Positions 8,550-18,213 are shown, numbered from the stretch's first letter. The stretch: 64,000 nucleotides of DNA from G963701675 sp963701675 (GCA_963701675.1 OY969623.1:3224001-3288000), one strand, 5' to 3'. The notes: generated by a model from the letters alone, not told the origin. Made by a program: numbers and translations.

Positions 8550-8876
8550 TCAGACCGCCAGCTTCGGACCGGCGCCTGGCTCGTCTTCGTCCGAGGCATT
8601 CTCGTCATCGTCGTCTTCGGCATCTTCCTCTGCCATCCGTTGCAAGTGAGAACGCGCCCTGTCGCCAATGATCGCCGCGCCGCTCCACAGTGCGTAGACC
8701 ATGGCCGGCGTAATCTCCTCGGGTTTTTCGGTCTCCGAGAAGACGGCGTCAATCAAGGCGGGGTTGGTCCCATCGTCATCCGGCTTTGCCGGAACGACTG
8801 CCTCTTGCTGGTGAATCGCTTGTGGCGTCTCAATCTGGAGAATATCGGGCGGAAGCAGGTTGAGGATTTCGGCCAT
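8550..8876 (-). CDS. Small acidic protein of unknown function
   Basis: A 108-residue protein beginning MAEILNLLPPDILQIE, with a strongly acidic run near the C-terminus (AEEDAEDDDDENASDEDE). A good Shine-Dalgarno (GGAGGG) precedes the ATG. A central segment (TPAMVYALWSGAAIIGDRARSHLQRM) looks helical. Convergent with the glycosylase gene, with only seven bases between stops. No family recognised. Confidence 0.6.
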   Translation of the reverse strand: MAEILNLLPPDILQIETPQAIHQQEAVVPAKPDDDGTNPALIDAVFSETEKPEEITPAMVYALWSGAAIIGDRARSHLQRMAEEDAEDDDDENASDEDEPGAGPKLAV

Positions 8877-9128
8877 GACACGCCCTCCGCGGAAAGGAGA
8901 ACACCTTGTTCACATATCGGAAAGAATACCGTGTTTATGAAGTAAAGCCAAGTCTTTTCCGAGAACTGCATTAGCCATGGAGATTAACCAAACGGCGGCG
9001 TTTCTCCATCGACACCTGCCGTGCTCCCAAATAGGCTGAAATATGTGGAGAACTGAGACAAACCTGCGGTTAGCATCTAGCGGCGGCTAATGGAGCGGCC
9101 GAACATTCCGACCCGTTTCGAGGACAGG

Positions 9129-10277
9129 ATGGCATACCAACACACTTTCAAACGGCACCGAACCCGCGAGGTGCGAGTAGGCGACAAGGTAGTCGGCGGC
9201 GACAACCCGGTTTGGGTTCAGTCCATGACCACGCCCGACACCCATGACCTCGAAGCGACCGTTGAACAAATACATCGTTTGGAAGAGGCCGGCTGCGAAA
9301 TCGTCCGGGTGACGGTCCCGAAAAAGGAAGATGCGGCCGTTCTCGGCGAGATCAAGCGTCGTATTCGAATCCCACTGATTTGCGACATCCACTTTGATTA
9401 CAAAATGGCCTTGGCCGCGCTCGATCATCCCGTAGACAAGATCCGCATCAATCCAGGCAACATTGGCGGTTACGACCGCTACCGGCAAGTCATTCGCAAA
9501 GCGAAGGACAAAGGACTTCCGATGCGGATCGGCGTTAATGCCGGCAGCCTCGAGCGTGAAATGGCAGAAAAGTACGGCTTTCCCTGTCCCCCGGCAATGG
9601 TCGACAGCGCCATACGGTACATCGAAATCGCGGAATCGGAAGGATACCATGAGATCATCGTGTCGCTAAAATCGAGCGACGTCATCACCGCCGTCGAGGC
9701 GTATCGACTTTATGCCAAGCAAGCAAACTACCCGACGCACATTGGTATCACCGAAGCAGGGAAGGCGCCATACGCCGTGACGAAGTCGGCCTGCGGCTTG
9801 GCACCGATTCTTCTCGATGGCATCGGCGACACGATCCGAATTAGTTTGCTCGGCGATCCTGTTCCAGAGATTGCCGCCGCCTTTGACATCCTCCAAGCGA
9901 CGCAGCGGCGCGTCCGGAAACCTGAACTTATTGCCTGTCCGACGTGCGGCCGGCTGGAAATCGACCTTGAGGGGATCATCGCCGAACTGGAAAAACGCCT
10001 CGCCGGCCGGACGACCCCCATTAAGGTGAGCGTTCTCGGCTGCGTGGTCAACGGCCCGGGCGAAGCGCGCGAGGCGGACCTAGGCATCGCGGCCGGTAAA
10101 GGCAAAGGCGTCATCTTCAAGCGCGGCGAGATCGTGCGCAACGTTCTGGAAAGCGAGATGGTCGACGCCCTGCTGGAAGAGATTGACAAATGGGAAAAGG
10201 AAGAGTCAGCGAATCCAGTTCTTCGAACACCTGGAATTCCTAGTGAAGGCGGAAGGACGCGCCTTCCGGTTGTCTAA
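9129..10277 (+). CDS. ispG: 4-hydroxy-3-methylbut-2-enyl-diphosphate synthase
   Basis: Iron-sulfur enzyme of the MEP isoprenoid pathway, converting MEcPP to HMBPP. At 382 residues it is the two-domain bacterial form: an N-terminal TIM barrel (VQSMTTPDTHDLEATV, RVTVPKKEDAAVL, KIRINPGNIGGYDRY, RIGVNAGSLE) and a C-terminal cluster domain with ACPTCGRLEIDLEG and SVLGCVVNGPGEA, which supply the three cysteines and the glutamate for the 4Fe-4S cluster. The ATG at 9129 follows AGGACAGG; an in-frame start at 9090 is less likely. Confidence 0.97.
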   Translation: MAYQHTFKRHRTREVRVGDKVVGGDNPVWVQSMTTPDTHDLEATVEQIHRLEEAGCEIVRVTVPKKEDAAVLGEIKRRIRIPLICDIHFDYKMALAALDHPVDKIRINPGNIGGYDRYRQVIRKAKDKGLPMRIGVNAGSLEREMAEKYGFPCPPAMVDSAIRYIEIAESEGYHEIIVSLKSSDVITAVEAYRLYAKQANYPTHIGITEAGKAPYAVTKSACGLAPILLDGIGDTIRISLLGDPVPEIAAAFDILQATQRRVRKPELIACPTCGRLEIDLEGIIAELEKRLAGRTTPIKVSVLGCVVNGPGEAREADLGIAAGKGKGVIFKRGEIVRNVLESEMVDALLEEIDKWEKEESANPVLRTPGIPSEGGRTRLPVV

Positions 10278-10358
10278 CCACGTCTGAATTTGCTCGAATG
10301 CTTTTCCTCGGGCGATGGTTCTGGTAAACTCGATCGAAACAGCAGCGGTGATGTTACT

Positions 10359-12200
10359 ATGAGCATTCGCTTCAACTGTCCGCATTGCAAGAAGACCCTG
10401 AAAGTTCCCACCCAACATGCGGGTCGGCAGGCGCGCTGCCCTGGTTGCAAGCAAGCGGTGAACATTCCGACGTTGGATCCCGTTGTCGCGGCGGAAATTG
10501 AGGAGTTCGCGGCAGCCGCCCTCACCGACGAACCCAAGCCGCAGAACGTCGAAGCGAAGGACGTCGGCACCGTTACTTTTCACTGCTCCTTTTGCGATGA
10601 GGAAATCGAGGTTAGCGCGGAGCTTGCCGGGCAACAGACGCCGTGTCCGGAATGTCGGCGCATCATCAAAGTGCCGCTTCCAACGAAGAAGGAGCCGCTC
10701 GATTGGAGGAAGGTCACGGCTCGTGGGCCGGCGGCCGGTATGCGGCGTGATGAGCCTGCAGCGCCCGAAGGAGCTTGGGGCAGCACCAACGCCAGCCGTG
10801 TCAGTTCGGTCGCCATTCAAGAAGCGCAGGAACTTGAAAAGCCACCGTTGACCACCAAACAGTGGATCAAACGCGGAATCCTCGTTGCCGGAGTCCTGGT
10901 CGTTATCGGCGCAGGGGCCTGGGCGTTCATGCACTTTCGCGGCCAGAATCTTCAGAATAAGGCCTTCACGCTCGCCCTCAAATCCGTCCCGGAATTGGGG
11001 AAGTCGACCCTGACCAATCTCCATGCGACCGAGATTCACCGGGCGTTAGCAGAATACTTGATGCGCGAGGGGCAAATTGGCGATGCTCGAAAGCACCTTG
11101 CCAAGGCTCAGGCTTTGCTGAACGCGGAGGCGGCGGGAAAGCCGAGCACAGACGTCGAGTCAATGGCATTGGATCTGGTTTTGACTTGGACTGACCTGTT
11201 TGGTACTCCGGCACAAGCGCAGGCAGGAGAGCGAGTGGCCTGGGCGGAAGCGCCCAAGGATTTGAGAGCGACGCTTAACACAATCTCGAGTCCAGAGGCT
11301 CGCGCGGAGACGATACGACACCTTGCCAGGAAGCTCGCCGTTCGTGCCAGTATGGACGACGCCAAACCACTCTTGGAGACCGTTGCCCTTCAGCTCGGGA
11401 CGGAAACCAGTCGTCCGGAGATGCTGGCAGTGGTGGGTTTGGAACTGTTCCGCGCCAGACACAGGCCTGAAGCCGAGTTATTCGCGCTCAAGGCGGCGGG
11501 TCTCTACGAGACCGGCGCCGCACCGCGTACGGCAACCTCGCCGTCGCTCATAGGATTGTTGGCCGCACTCGGACAAGAAAAAATGGCGGAGCGAACGATG
11601 GGAGTAGCCGTCGCGCGTCCGGAGTCCTCGAACCTGTCGGCGGACGCTCGCGTCGGCTTCGCCACGGGGTGGGCATTTGCCGGCAACCACGATCAGGCCC
11701 TGCGCCTCGCTGAAGCACTGGGGGCCGCGCCGGATCGGTTTGCGGCATTGCTTGCTGTTGCAACGGCAACAGGCGCCACCCATCCGGCGGAAACGCGGAA
11801 GGCCGTGGAATCAGCGGTGGCGGTGGTGGAAAAGGAAATGAATGGACGCGTTCCCGACGGCTGGTCGCTTGTGCGGTTTTCGCAGGCGGCGGCAGTGGCC
11901 GGCATTACCGAACCGCTGACTCCGATAATCGAGAACACATCCGATGTCGCGCTACGCCAACGCGCAGAAGTGGAACTTGTTCGTGGCCAGCTTCAGAAAA
12001 GTTCGACTTCGAGTTTGGACTCGCTCCAATCACCCGAGGCCGCCGCCAACCCCCTCGTGCTCGAGGCACGCGCGCGGCATGCAGGGCAGCACGGCGATGC
12101 AGCAGCGGTGTTGGACGCCGCCGGGAGCTTGCAACCGGAGTCTCTCCGTCCGTTCGGTCAAATCGGCGTCGCTTTGGGATTGCAGGACCGCGGAAAGTGA
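10359..12200 (+). CDS. Zinc-ribbon, single-pass membrane protein with helical repeats
   Basis: A 613-residue protein. Two zinc ribbons come first: FNCPHCKKTLKVP...ARCPGCKQ and FHCSFCDEEIEVS...TPCPECRRI. After a linker there is one membrane segment near residue 170-190 (GILVAGVLVVIGAGAWAF). The remaining 400 residues are alpha-helical, TPR-like, rich in Ala and Leu. This layout is common among planctomycetes and is probably a scaffold or sensor. The ATG at 10359 puts the first ribbon at the N-terminus. Confidence 0.8.
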   Translation: MSIRFNCPHCKKTLKVPTQHAGRQARCPGCKQAVNIPTLDPVVAAEIEEFAAAALTDEPKPQNVEAKDVGTVTFHCSFCDEEIEVSAELAGQQTPCPECRRIIKVPLPTKKEPLDWRKVTARGPAAGMRRDEPAAPEGAWGSTNASRVSSVAIQEAQELEKPPLTTKQWIKRGILVAGVLVVIGAGAWAFMHFRGQNLQNKAFTLALKSVPELGKSTLTNLHATEIHRALAEYLMREGQIGDARKHLAKAQALLNAEAAGKPSTDVESMALDLVLTWTDLFGTPAQAQAGERVAWAEAPKDLRATLNTISSPEARAETIRHLARKLAVRASMDDAKPLLETVALQLGTETSRPEMLAVVGLELFRARHRPEAELFALKAAGLYETGAAPRTATSPSLIGLLAALGQEKMAERTMGVAVARPESSNLSADARVGFATGWAFAGNHDQALRLAEALGAAPDRFAALLAVATATGATHPAETRKAVESAVAVVEKEMNGRVPDGWSLVRFSQAAAVAGITEPLTPIIENTSDVALRQRAEVELVRGQLQKSSTSSLDSLQSPEAAANPLVLEARARHAGQHGDAAAVLDAAGSLQPESLRPFGQIGVALGLQDRGK

Positions 12201-12207
12201 GTGCGAG

Positions 12208-13293
12208 CTACGAACCCATTTCCTTCAATAACGTCTCGACCGCTTGATCCATCGCATTGCCGCGGACGCCCTTGTAGCGGATCACACCCTTGGCGTCGAG
12301 CACGAAAATCGCCGGGATCGTCTGGATGTTCCAAGTCTCGCCTATCGGGCCTGTTCGGCCATCGAAGAACGATCGCCATGATATCTCATGTTTCTCCTGC
12401 GTCTTCTTCAACGTCTCCTTGTTGTCATCCATGTTCACGCCGAGGAAAACGAAAGGTTTACCATCCAGTCGCTTCACGAGTTCCCGTTCGTGGGGAACCA
12501 TGGCCATGCACGGCGGGCACCAGCTGGCCCAGAAGTCCAACACCACGACTTTGCCGCGGAAATCGCTGAGCTTGAGCTTCTTGCCGTCCGCGTCCTCACC
12601 GGTGATGTCCGGCGCCACCCGGCCGATAGCCAGGTTCCGAATGGCAAAAAGCGATTTCTTCACATCTTCAATGCGATCGCCGATGACGTCGGCGTACTTT
12701 TCGGTGCTTAGTTCAGCGAACAGCTTCTCCGCTTCTTTGCCGTACTTCACGGCGTCCGCGGGTTTGGCGTCATCGGCTTCCGCACGGGTCATGAAGTGCT
12801 GCGCGAGATTGAAGGTTGCTGATGCCTGAATCTTTCGATCCTTGCTCTTTTCCGCGACGCCACTCAATACCTTTGCCGTTGCGGGCGCCGAGCTTCGGCC
12901 CAGGCGGTCGATCAATTGATCGTCGATCTTTTCGAAGTGATTCTTCAAGATCAAATCGGCGGCTTTATCGCCGTCGCCGCTCTTGCCCGAATAGGTAAGC
13001 GCGCGTTGAAGCGCGTCGAAAGTCACACCGTCCTTGGGATGCTTCTCGGCCAGCGCAAGGAACCGCGCGCCGAGTCGAGGCAGGTTCGCTTCATAATTGT
13101 CGAGGACCTGTTGCTTGTCTTTTTCGGTTTTGGCGGCCTCGTACGCATTCGCCACTTTGTCATGCAAGTTTTTCGCTTCATCAAGGAGTGCGTTGTATTC
13201 CGCCTGTGCGGGTGAGTCCTTGGCGTCTTGGGCCAGAACGGAAACCCCGAGCAACAACAATAGCGACACAACCAGGATCAATGCGCGGGTCAT
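12208..13293 (-). CDS. Secreted TlpA/ResA-like thioredoxin-domain protein
   Basis: A 361-residue exported protein with an N-terminal signal peptide (MTRALILVVSLLLLLGVSVLAQ), a helical region of about 190 residues, and a C-terminal TlpA-type thioredoxin domain with the redox motif FWASWCPPCMAM. It should reduce or isomerise disulfides outside the cytoplasmic membrane, as in cytochrome c maturation, or serve another periplasmic role. The ATG at 13293 gives a clean signal peptide; the longer upstream frame does not. Confidence 0.9.
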   Translation of the reverse strand: MTRALILVVSLLLLLGVSVLAQDAKDSPAQAEYNALLDEAKNLHDKVANAYEAAKTEKDKQQVLDNYEANLPRLGARFLALAEKHPKDGVTFDALQRALTYSGKSGDGDKAADLILKNHFEKIDDQLIDRLGRSSAPATAKVLSGVAEKSKDRKIQASATFNLAQHFMTRAEADDAKPADAVKYGKEAEKLFAELSTEKYADVIGDRIEDVKKSLFAIRNLAIGRVAPDITGEDADGKKLKLSDFRGKVVVLDFWASWCPPCMAMVPHERELVKRLDGKPFVFLGVNMDDNKETLKKTQEKHEISWRSFFDGRTGPIGETWNIQTIPAIFVLDAKGVIRYKGVRGNAMDQAVETLLKEMGS

Positions 13294-13438
13294 GTGATAT
13301 CTCCAGATTTGTGCTCCGTCGTCTCGCAATCTTACTTAATGGTACAGGTGAGTGGTGAAAAACACAGCGTCGTTGCACCTTTTCCAAGCGCGACAACGTG
13401 TTCTTACCCGCGATGTGATCTAGACGTGAAACCCGAAG

Positions 13439-13479
13439 CCGCCTGCGGTTTCGTGTTGGGGGCACGAAACCGCAAGCGG
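13439..13479. repeat. Palindrome after first HAF gene (CCGCTTGCGG family)
   Basis: Arms 13439-13455 and 13463-13479 pair over 17 bases with one mismatch around a seven-base loop. It lies nine bases past the stop of the gene ending at 13488 and between convergent neighbours in the 194-base gap, so it could terminate transcription. The core CCGC(C/T)TGCGG recurs at 26937 and 33198. Confidence 0.7.
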
Positions 13480-13487
13480 AAGTCCAC

Positions 13488-14801
13488 TCACCCAAGCGGA
13501 GCCAAGTTCAGATCGAGATTTCCGTCCACGGCAATGCTCTTCAATCGCACAAGCCCGGGACGAGATGTATCGCCGAAGGTCTGACCCGAAGTTTCAATCG
13601 GGTCATTGGCGGCTGTTGGACTCTGTGTCGTTGGTGCCGCGGCCTCTGGTCCGAGTGCACCGCTCTTATTGGCCGGAATTGGCCGCGAGACGACGATAAG
13701 TCGCGTCTTTCCCGTCATCCACGCCGGTCTCGGCGTCAGCAGGAATGCGCGTGTTTGTCCCGCTCCGTTTGAACCGAAGCCGACGATTTGGCCTTTGTTG
13801 TTGATCCCATATGCCGTCGTAAGCACCCAACCCGAATTCGCCGGGATGAGGGAATTCAAATCGGTCATCTTGCCGCTCTGCCAAATGAAGGCATGAAACG
13901 GCGAGTTGCCGAAGCTCGTGTTGGCGCTGCCTACGATCTGGCCCCTGTCATTGATGTCGTGCGCGGTGCTATAGTTGCCGCCTTGGCCCAGGTTGCCGAG
14001 GTCCGTAAGCACGCCGTCCTTATAAAGGAAGCCGTGGTAAATCTTCGTTTGATGGACGCCGAAAGTTCCGAACGAACCGCCGACGACGTGACCCTGATTG
14101 TTAACCGCATTCGCCTCACTGCCGGTCTGGTAGCCGGGGAGCACGCCGATGTCCGTCATTGAGCCATTCGCGTAAATGAAGGCATGATCACCGGTGCTCG
14201 AAGAGGCAGCGCCCACGATCTTCCCTTGTGCGTTGATGTCCAGCGCCTTGCTGGTGCGGCCGCCGAGCGTCCCCAAGTCGGTGAAAGTGCCGCCGAAGTA
14301 CAAGAATGCATGGTATTCGCTGGCACCGCCGCCGGCAAAAGTGGAATATCCGACGACCTGACCGAGGTCGTTAATGCCCGAGGCGTGACTGCGCGCGCCA
14401 GCCAGAGTTCCGATGTCGGTCATTGACCCATTTGAGGTCACGAATGCGTGCCGGTCGTCGGCGCCACCGCCTGCATGACTCGACTCGCCGACAACGGCGC
14501 CGACGGTATTGATCGCGGCGGCAGCGCTTTCCGTGCCGCCGAGAGTGCCGAGGTCGGTCATGGCGCCGCCTTTGTAAACGAAGGCGTGATTTGCCGTGCC
14601 GTTCGATGAGGCACCGGCGACGTGGCCGTATTCGTTGATCGCAAATGCGGTGCTCGTGGTCCCCCCGAGCGTACCAAGGTCCGCGATTGAGTAGCTCAAC
14701 AACAGGCGGTCTTCGAAGGCCTCCAGGCGGAGTCGTTTCGTAATCGGTTTGCGACGACGTGCGGAGCGATGCGGTGAATTCAGGATCGAGAAAATCGACA
14801 T
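13488..14801 (-). CDS. HAF-repeat exported protein 1
   Basis: A 437-residue protein made of about seven HAF-type repeats (DLGTLGG...A..IN..GQVVG), a beta-rich extracellular repeat. Near residue 25-37 it carries the planctomycete export motif RLEAFEDRLLLS in a basic N-terminus. The C-terminal 80 residues are non-repetitive and end in NLDLNLAPLG. The ATG at 14801 has GGAG nine bases upstream. First in physical order of three tandem paralogues; a role at the cell surface is inferred, the ligand is unknown. Confidence 0.85.
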   Translation of the reverse strand: MSIFSILNSPHRSARRRKPITKRLRLEAFEDRLLLSYSIADLGTLGGTTSTAFAINEYGHVAGASSNGTANHAFVYKGGAMTDLGTLGGTESAAAAINTVGAVVGESSHAGGGADDRHAFVTSNGSMTDIGTLAGARSHASGINDLGQVVGYSTFAGGGASEYHAFLYFGGTFTDLGTLGGRTSKALDINAQGKIVGAASSSTGDHAFIYANGSMTDIGVLPGYQTGSEANAVNNQGHVVGGSFGTFGVHQTKIYHGFLYKDGVLTDLGNLGQGGNYSTAHDINDRGQIVGSANTSFGNSPFHAFIWQSGKMTDLNSLIPANSGWVLTTAYGINNKGQIVGFGSNGAGQTRAFLLTPRPAWMTGKTRLIVVSRPIPANKSGALGPEAAAPTTQSPTAANDPIETSGQTFGDTSRPGLVRLKSIAVDGNLDLNLAPLG

Positions 14802-15105
14802 TGCCAACTCCAAGTTCCGGTAGGTGGGTAAGTGCGTTGCGTCGAGTCGATGCTATCGGCGCGGCGCGAACGGTAGCGGCGTCTAAGCTGTACGTCAATT
14901 AGTCCGTTGGCGTGGAAACACGGCGGGGGGGTGCGTCCGTGAACGCGGATGGATCATGCTTGAATTGGTTTGCCTCGTCTGACCGCGTGTTTGCCTCTTC
15001 CATGCGGTCGCTCTGTTTCCGTCAATTCGTCTTGTGTGTCGGTCGCCTCCTTCAAAGTTTGTTGCCGCGGGCATTACATGAAGCCCGCGGCAACATTATA
15101 GGTCG
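14802..15105. other. 304-base gap between HAF genes 1 and 2
   Basis: Upstream of the gene starting at 14801 there is a GGAG Shine-Dalgarno but no promoter I can place with confidence. At 15061-15094 there is a 12-bp perfect inverted repeat (GTTGCCGCGGGC) with a ten-base loop, just past the stop of the second HAF gene. Nothing else was found. Confidence 0.6.
15061..15094 (-). terminator. Terminator-like palindrome after second HAF gene
   Basis: A 12-bp perfect stem, 15061-15072 with 15083-15094, and a loop of ten bases. It starts 12 bases downstream of the stop of the minus-strand gene ending at 15106. There is no clear T-run, so this is either a weak intrinsic terminator or an RNA-end stabilising hairpin. 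Confidence 0.55.
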
Positions 15106-16482
15106 TTAGGCAAGCGGATCGTTAAACGGCTTCATATCCCAGCCTTCCACGGGTTCGGCCGTGGCGGCAATCACTCGAATGTTCGGCGTTGTCGCCGCAA
15201 GCGGCTTGGATTCGGGCTGCGTCTCGACAACATTCACCGCTGGCGCCTGTTGGCGGGCACGTCCGCTAGACGTAAGCGGCAAGGCATGTTCCACGGTCCA
15301 ATCCTGCACCGAGGCCGGATCAATCGACGGGCCGGGCGACGGAATCGGCGACGGGTCGGGGATCAAGAGGAAGCCCTTCGGTTTGCCCATGAAAATACCC
15401 CAACCGGTGATGTACCCGTTGTTGTTGATATCGTAAGCTTGGTTCAGGACCCAGCCAGACCCGCCGGGTATCATGTCGTTGAGGTTCTGAATCCCGTTGG
15501 TTGAATCCCAGATAAACGCGTTCCGGGCCGAATCGCCAAATGTGGTGTTAGCTTCGCCAACGACAACCTTGGAATCATTGATCCCGAGTGCGCGGCTGTG
15601 CTTTCCGCCTAGACCGAGATCACCGAGGTCGGTCAACCCAAAGCCGCTTTCCCAAATCCACGCACGATAAACCTTGACGCCGAGGCCACCCTGGATGTAA
15701 CTGGCGCCGCTGATCACTCCGGCGGTATTGATGGAGTACGCCTCAGACCCTTCAGGAGCCCCGAGGCCCCACCCTGGATCGGGCAGAATGCCCAAGTCGG
15801 TGTAGCTCCCGCTGCTGGTTCGGCTCCAGGCGACTGTGTGGGCACCGGAAGTCGATGTGTTGCCATAGCCGACTATCGTTGACGCGTTATTGATGTCTTC
15901 CGCCCGGCTCGTGTCGCCGCCATACGGTGGATGGATGTCCGCCCACGATCCGCCGCTATACCTGGTGGCGTGATACTTGTCCGCTGCGCCGCCGGAGAAG
16001 TTGGAATAGCCGGCGATGACGTCCGAAGCGTTGATTCCCATCGCATAACTGCTGCCGCTTCCCGATAGCACACCGAGATCGGTCGTCGTTCCGCCGTTTG
16101 TACATGTGCCGAGGAAAGCATGAAACGCCGTCGGACTAGCTGAAAAGTTGCTGGCGCCGACGATGTCCCCATCGTTATTTATGCCTTGAGCCACGCTGAA
16201 CTTGTTGCCGCCGAGGACGCCCATTTCCGTCTTCGTGCCGGCGGTATCCCAGCAGGCGGCCGAGAAGTGCCGAATGCCTTGTTTTTGCGATTCGCCGACC
16301 GGCGTCGGAGTATCGTTCAGGGCATAGGCGTAATCACGCCGTCCGCCGAGCGTATCCAGCCCGATGACGGAATAGCTCGTCATCAGCGTGCGTTCTTCAA
16401 GCGATTCCAGCGCGAGTGCGCGATGCTTGTTCGAGCGTGTTGCTTTTCGTGAAGTGCCCAAAAGCGAGTCTACCCAAGACAT
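15106..16482 (-). CDS. HAF-repeat exported protein 2
   Basis: A 458-residue protein starting MSWVDSLLGTSRK, with the export motif ALESLEERTLMTS at about residues 25-37. The body is a run of HAF-type repeats with more divergence than its neighbours (GINASDVIAGYSNFSGG, GINDSKVVVGEANTTFGD). The C-terminal 90 residues are Pro/Ala-rich and end DMKPFNDPLA. GAGGAGG upstream of 16482 fixes the start; a longer in-frame reading to 16731 is not supported. Confidence 0.85.
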   Translation of the reverse strand: MSWVDSLLGTSRKATRSNKHRALALESLEERTLMTSYSVIGLDTLGGRRDYAYALNDTPTPVGESQKQGIRHFSAACWDTAGTKTEMGVLGGNKFSVAQGINNDGDIVGASNFSASPTAFHAFLGTCTNGGTTTDLGVLSGSGSSYAMGINASDVIAGYSNFSGGAADKYHATRYSGGSWADIHPPYGGDTSRAEDINNASTIVGYGNTSTSGAHTVAWSRTSSGSYTDLGILPDPGWGLGAPEGSEAYSINTAGVISGASYIQGGLGVKVYRAWIWESGFGLTDLGDLGLGGKHSRALGINDSKVVVGEANTTFGDSARNAFIWDSTNGIQNLNDMIPGGSGWVLNQAYDINNNGYITGWGIFMGKPKGFLLIPDPSPIPSPGPSIDPASVQDWTVEHALPLTSSGRARQQAPAVNVVETQPESKPLAATTPNIRVIAATAEPVEGWDMKPFNDPLA

Positions 16483-16602
16483 GCGATGTCCTCCTCTCCC
16501 GTAGTACTTGTTCCCGGCGATACCGCGAGCATCGATAATGACGTTTGACGGGGCAAATTGCAAGGAAATTATTGATTTGGAAAGTGTTTTTTGGGGCGCT
16601 AT

Positions 16603-16645
16603 GCCAAGCCCACGGGTCGCCGCCGTCGCCGCCCGTGGGCTTAGC
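16603..16645 (-). terminator. Terminator-like palindrome after third HAF gene
   Basis: Arms 16603-16616 and 16632-16645 pair over 14 bases with one G-T/C-A type mismatch. The 15-base loop is itself a GGCGAC-type repeat. It lies seven bases past the stop of the gene ending at 16653. Confidence 0.55.
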
Positions 16646-16652
16646 GAATCTA

Positions 16653-18065
16653 CTACGCCAGCTCTGCGCCGGTCGCAAATGGATTGAGAGTGGTCGTCTC
16701 GTCGATCTTCGCGGTGGCCACCACAGCCCACGTGACTTGTGGGGCAGGTGCCGCGCGCTTGATTGCTGGACGCATCGTGTTCTCAACCAACTGCGGCGTG
16801 TCGTCACCGGGACATACTTCAATGGCGAAGTGTCCGGACGCTGGGATGTCGGTGGAAGTCCGGAAAGTCGTCGGGACTTCGACAAGCGGTCGGGGCATGC
16901 GTATGCGTGCGGCATTCGCTCCTGCCGCGTCGACGTTGCGTCCACTGCCGCCGATCGGCGAGGGAGTTGGCGTCAATTTGAAGGCACGAATCTGCCCGTC
17001 TTTCAGGCCGTAGCCGACGATCTGGCCGTTGTTGTTGATGCCGTATGCTGCTACAAGCAACCAACCGGTGCCCGCGGGAATCTCCAAATTGAGATCCTTC
17101 ATTACGCCGCTTTGCCAGACCCAAGCGTGTTTCGGCGAATCGCTGGCGGCCGTATTTCCCCATCCAACGATCTCGCCGGAATCGTTGATGTCGTAAGCAA
17201 AAGCGTATTTCCCGCCTGTTCCTAGATCGCCGAGGTCAGTAAGGACGCCGTTGTCGTAAAGAAAGGCGCGGTAGACTGTCGTCATGTGTTGGCCGAAAAT
17301 GCCGTAGGAGCCGCCGACCACCTTGCCGAAGCTATTGATGGCCCGCGCTTCACTGCCGACTTCGCTGCCGGGCAACACTCCGATATTGATCTTGTTGGCG
17401 CCATCCCAAAGCACGGCGTGTTCGACACCACCGCTATCTGTCGCGGCGCCCACGACTTGACCCGCGTTATTGATGTCGTAGGCCTTGCTGTCGTTGCCGC
17501 CAAGCGTGCCGAGGTTGGTCTTGGTGCCGTCGAGGTTCCACCTGGCTGCGTTGTACTTGTCCGCGGGACCCGCTGGATAATTCGAGTACCCGACGATGAC
17601 ACCCGAATCATTGATGCCAGTGCCGAAGCTAATCGGCCCGCCGAGTCCGCCGAGATCCTTGCGGACACCGCCGATGTAGCTGAACGCGTGCCACAGTGTC
17701 GGGCTGTTGGCGAAATAGGTCGACGATCCGACGATGGCGCCGGATGCACTGATGTCCTCGGCCCGACTAAACTTGTTGTTCAGCACGCCGAGATCGGTAA
17801 GTCCGCCGCCATCGGTGTGGCTGTAAGCGTGCGAGTAGCGGAAACCGCTGACCATCGACTGACCGACGGTCGTGCCGGCGTCATTGATGCCGTAGGCATA
17901 GCTGGCGAGTCCAGGGCCGCTCGGCCCGTCAAATGCGCCTAGATCGGTAATCGTGTACGCAAGCAGACAACGGTCTTCGAGCTTCTCGATAGCCGGGCGC
18001 TTGTTGTTGATCTGTGGCGAGGTTGCGCCGCGCTTCCCGCCTTTGCGGGTCGTAAACCAAGACAT
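16653..18065 (-). CDS. HAF-repeat exported protein 3
   Basis: A 470-residue protein starting MSWFTTRKGGKRG, with the motif AIEKLEDRCLLAYTI at about residues 26-40 followed directly by HAF-type repeats (TDLGAFDG, GINDAGTTVG, GINDSGVIVGYSNYPAG, DINNAGQVVGAATDSGG). Its repeat order and many phrases match the other two proteins, for example VIVGYSNYPAG with VIAGYSNFSGG, so the three arose by tandem duplication. GGAGG precedes the ATG. Confidence 0.85.
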   Translation of the reverse strand: MSWFTTRKGGKRGATSPQINNKRPAIEKLEDRCLLAYTITDLGAFDGPSGPGLASYAYGINDAGTTVGQSMVSGFRYSHAYSHTDGGGLTDLGVLNNKFSRAEDISASGAIVGSSTYFANSPTLWHAFSYIGGVRKDLGGLGGPISFGTGINDSGVIVGYSNYPAGPADKYNAARWNLDGTKTNLGTLGGNDSKAYDINNAGQVVGAATDSGGVEHAVLWDGANKINIGVLPGSEVGSEARAINSFGKVVGGSYGIFGQHMTTVYRAFLYDNGVLTDLGDLGTGGKYAFAYDINDSGEIVGWGNTAASDSPKHAWVWQSGVMKDLNLEIPAGTGWLLVAAYGINNNGQIVGYGLKDGQIRAFKLTPTPSPIGGSGRNVDAAGANAARIRMPRPLVEVPTTFRTSTDIPASGHFAIEVCPGDDTPQLVENTMRPAIKRAAPAPQVTWAVVATAKIDETTTLNPFATGAELA

Positions 18066-18213
18066 TCCAGAGCCTCCTCTCGTTCGACAGAAGAAATGGT
18101 CCGTTCAAACCAGTCCGTTCCATAATTACGGCGGAAAAGCCCGATTGCAAGGAAAATCTTGCCATGAAAAGTCCACGAATTGCAATCCGTGGACTTGACC
18201 GCACTCTTAACCC

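Noticed and set aside
10206..11039. Minus-strand open frame of 277 codons overlapping ispG and the zinc-ribbon gene
   Set aside because: It crosses two well-supported genes in antisense and has no family.
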